From NCBI GenBank assembly GCA_016207585.1, contig JACQPI010000143.1:1-15705 (forward strand): a DNA stretch of 15,705 nucleotides, written 5' to 3'. This stretch comes from Elusimicrobiota bacterium. GTDB lineage: Bacteria; Elusimicrobiota; Elusimicrobia; UBA1565; JACRDR01. Positions within the stretch are counted from its first letter, which is position 1, and the number at the start of each line of letters is the position of its first letter. Made by a program: the position numbers and the translations under genes. Below the pieces are notes generated by a model, which saw only the letters and a list, made by a program, of their open reading frames with translations, made no database searches and was not told where the DNA came from. Shown here piece by piece: positions 14,272 through 15,705 of the stretch.

Positions 14272-14973
14272 TCAGTATGTGGAGACCGGCGACGGGAGGA
14301 ACTGGAGGCCGACTCCCTTGTGTGTGATCAGGCAAGCGCCCGCGGGGCCGAGTTTGCGTCGAATGCGTTGGGCGTGGATTTCTATGGTCTTGGAGTCCTT
14401 TCCGTATTTCGCCGGCTCCTTCCAGACGCTGGTCGAAAGTTTTTCCCACGTGAGGACCTCCGGCGACTTGGAGGCGACGAAATAGAGAAGATCGAATTCC
14501 TTGGGGGTCAGCGGGGCGCATGTCTGTCCGGAGATCTGTACGGTCCTGGATTTGGGGTCGATCGAGACGGCTCCGATTACGAGGTTTTTTTGCAGATTAT
14601 GAGTGGAAGATTGGATAAGCACCTGCAGGTAGCCCAGGACCTGCTCCATGGGGCCTCCTTTCACCAGGTAGCCGTCGGCCCCTCGTTCCCTAAGCTCCAG
14701 CAGCTGCCCGTCCTTATGGTGGGCCGTGAAGACCAGGACGGGGATGCCGCAGGTATCGGGATCCGTCTTGAGCGTATCGAGCACGTCCGCTCCGGACATG
14801 TCCGGGAGGTTGAGGTCGAGGAGGATCGCCGAGGGCTTGCGAATGCGGGCTTGCGCGATGGCGTGCCGGCCGTCCCCGGCCTCGCAGACCGACAGAGGGG
14901 ACACCTGCTCGATATAGTCCTTGATCCCCTCTCGGATCAGCTCGTTGTCGTCCGCGATCAGTATGGTTTCCAT
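14272..14973 (-). CDS. OmpR/PhoB-family response regulator (orphan)
   Basis: A 233-residue two-domain regulator. The receiver domain (about 1-120) has the acidic pair Asp8-Asp9, the phosphoacceptor Asp53 (in LLDLNLPDMSG), Thr83 and Lys105. The C-terminal winged helix (about 133-228) has the Trans_reg_C pattern: LTPKEFDLLYFVASKSPEVLT, a recognition helix KTIEIHAQRIRRKLG and the final wing ITHKGVGLQF. ATG 14973 is chosen because METILIADDNE is the normal receiver start; an upstream in-frame ATG at 15024 would begin inside the promoter-like region. The LVKGG sequence after Lys105 and the receiver helix pattern fit a normal, phosphorylatable protein. No histidine kinase lies nearby: the divergent neighbour is a HAMP-only membrane protein. 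Its targets are unknown; proximity makes the envelope operon and the HAMP gene candidates. Confidence 0.93.
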   Translation of the reverse strand: METILIADDNELIREGIKDYIEQVSPLSVCEAGDGRHAIAQARIRKPSAILLDLNLPDMSGADVLDTLKTDPDTCGIPVLVFTAHHKDGQLLELRERGADGYLVKGGPMEQVLGYLQVLIQSSTHNLQKNLVIGAVSIDPKSRTVQISGQTCAPLTPKEFDLLYFVASKSPEVLTWEKLSTSVWKEPAKYGKDSKTIEIHAQRIRRKLGPAGACLITHKGVGLQFLPSPVSTY

Positions 14974-14995
14974 TGCTTGGGCCGCCGCCAGTATC

Positions 14996-15024
14996 AAGGT
15001 AGGGGATTTATGTGTGTTTGTCAA
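14996..15024 (-). promoter_or_regulatory. Weak candidate promoter of the response regulator gene
   Basis: On the minus strand TTGACA (15019-15024) is a perfect -35 box, but the hexamer 17 nt downstream, TACCTT (14996-15001), is a poor -10. It would place the transcript start about 10-20 nt before ATG 14973, which supports that start over the one further upstream. Confidence 0.35.
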
Positions 15025-15041
15025 CCAGATAATTTCAAACC

Positions 15042-15074
15042 TTGACTTTTTTCCGGGAATAGGCTACTTATAAA
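15042..15074 (+). promoter_or_regulatory. Candidate promoter of the HAMP membrane protein gene
   Basis: TTGACT (15042-15047) is followed by the AT-rich TACTTATAAA (15065-15074). With 17 nt the -10 would be TACTTA; the better-looking TATAAA (15069-15074) needs a 21-nt spacer. This leaves a leader of about 55 nt before ATG 15136. The -35 faces the TTGACA of the divergent response regulator, 17 nt apart. Confidence 0.4.
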
Positions 15075-15135
15075 GGTACGCGCTGTTTGAGGCCGCTCTG
15101 AACGGTCTTATCTAGAGGGAACTCGGGGGTGCATT

Positions 15136-15570
15136 ATGGAGAATCGCGACAAGAGAAAAACATACTGGATATTGCCGGACTTCCAGAAGCGGTTTTTGAT
15201 CCGCCACCTGATGCTCGTTGGCGGCAGCGTCCTTGTGACCGCGGCGATCGTTTTAGCCTTCATCTTCTGGCAGGACCACTTCCTGCGCGCCCAGTTCTTC
15301 ATGGTGACGGACCAAGTTGGTCAGGAGCCCGTCGTTTTGAGCCGCTGGCAGATCGTTCTGCCGGGGATCATCTTGACGGAGGCCCTCGTGTTGATATTCA
15401 CCTCCGCCTTGGGCTTGGCGTATTCCCACCGTCTGGCGGGCCCCATCTACCGGATCAAGAAAACATTGGAAGCCGTTCACCGCGGGGAATCCGTGTCGGA
15501 AGTTCATTTGCGCGAGCGGGACGAATTTAAGGAACTGGCGGACGCCGTCAATCGTATCCTCCGAAAATAG
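15136..15570 (+). CDS. Two-TM HAMP-domain-only membrane protein
   Basis: A 144-residue protein: a basic cytoplasmic N terminus, TM1 (about 25-46), a short periplasmic loop (about 47-71), TM2 (about 73-95) and a HAMP domain filling the rest (about 96-144; HRLAGPIYRIKKTLEAV with conserved Pro103, then a RGE turn and RDEFKELADAVNRIL for the second helix). HAMP domains pass signals from membrane sensors to kinases or methyl-accepting domains, but this chain stops right after HAMP helix 2, with no output domain. The start is supported by GGGGG (15125-15129) six bases before ATG. It is divergent from the orphan response regulator. It may partner a kinase encoded elsewhere or be a stand-alone membrane modulator. 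The stop TAG is clean, and I see no coding remnant of a kinase in the 135 nt that follow. Confidence 0.82.
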   Translation: MENRDKRKTYWILPDFQKRFLIRHLMLVGGSVLVTAAIVLAFIFWQDHFLRAQFFMVTDQVGQEPVVLSRWQIVLPGIILTEALVLIFTSALGLAYSHRLAGPIYRIKKTLEAVHRGESVSEVHLRERDEFKELADAVNRILRK

Positions 15571-15705
15571 CGACCTTCGGACCTGCCTGGCACCACCGAT
15601 CCTTGATGGTATGCGAGAATATTGGAGCGAAAAAGAATAAATAGCCGTTCTGCGAGCATTTCTCAAGCTGAAGGTGGAGTCCTACTGCGCGAGGCTGTCG
15701 AGAAG

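Noticed and set aside
15571..15705. A further gene start at the right edge
   Set aside because: Short open frames run to the edge but none has a convincing start, ribosome binding site or recognisable protein motif.

Overview
The window is clearly GC-rich bacterial DNA from a diderm (outer-membrane) organism. It holds a PorV-like barrel, an ExbB/ExbD/TonB set, an OmpA-like domain and an MltG septal transglycosylase. PorV-like proteins next to FlgD-Ig-type modules and large TPR proteins remind me of Elusimicrobiota or a similar candidate phylum. This is an impression from gene style only, about 0.5 confidence. I see no rRNA, tRNA or CRISPR array.

Left part, plus strand (1-3100): the 3' end of a stand-alone catalytic subunit of a methylmalonyl-CoA mutase-type enzyme, without a cobalamin domain; a small exported LTxxQ/Spy-like protein; a 2',3'-cyclic phosphodiesterase (thpR); and mltG. 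The last three are packed end to end (TGA directly followed by GTG, then ATGA).

Middle part, minus strand (14087 down to 3126): one very compact run of eight or, counting the first cistron, nine genes with no gap above 2 nt. Reading downstream from a good sigma70-type promoter at 14060-14087, the order is: a zinc-ribbon protein related to IS1595-type transposases but apparently lacking an intact active site; a 1088-residue exported TPR protein; ExbB/TolQ; ExbD; a second ExbD; a TonB-like protein; an exported protein with a FlgD-Ig-like module and a degenerate OmpA-like end; an exported Ig-repeat protein ending in a FlgD-Ig/T9SS-CTD-like domain; and a PorV/PorQ-like barrel ending in a FlgD-Ig-like module. 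The last three proteins share the same spaced motif, WDG-x4-G-x5-G. The layout reads as a complete trans-envelope machine: inner-membrane proton motor (ExbB plus two ExbD), TonB-like coupling rod, periplasmic TPR scaffold, outer-membrane barrel and an exported Ig protein. The closest described analogy I know is the Myxococcus AglRQS/Glt gliding machine, with a PorV flavour from type IX secretion. I do not recognise the whole set as a named system.

Right part (14272-15705): an orphan OmpR/PhoB-type response regulator on the minus strand faces, across a 162-nt divergent promoter region, a small two-TM HAMP-only membrane protein on the plus strand. The final 135 nt hold nothing I can identify. 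The two stretches without genes are 13902-14271 (AT-rich promoter and leader) and 14974-15135 (divergent promoters).
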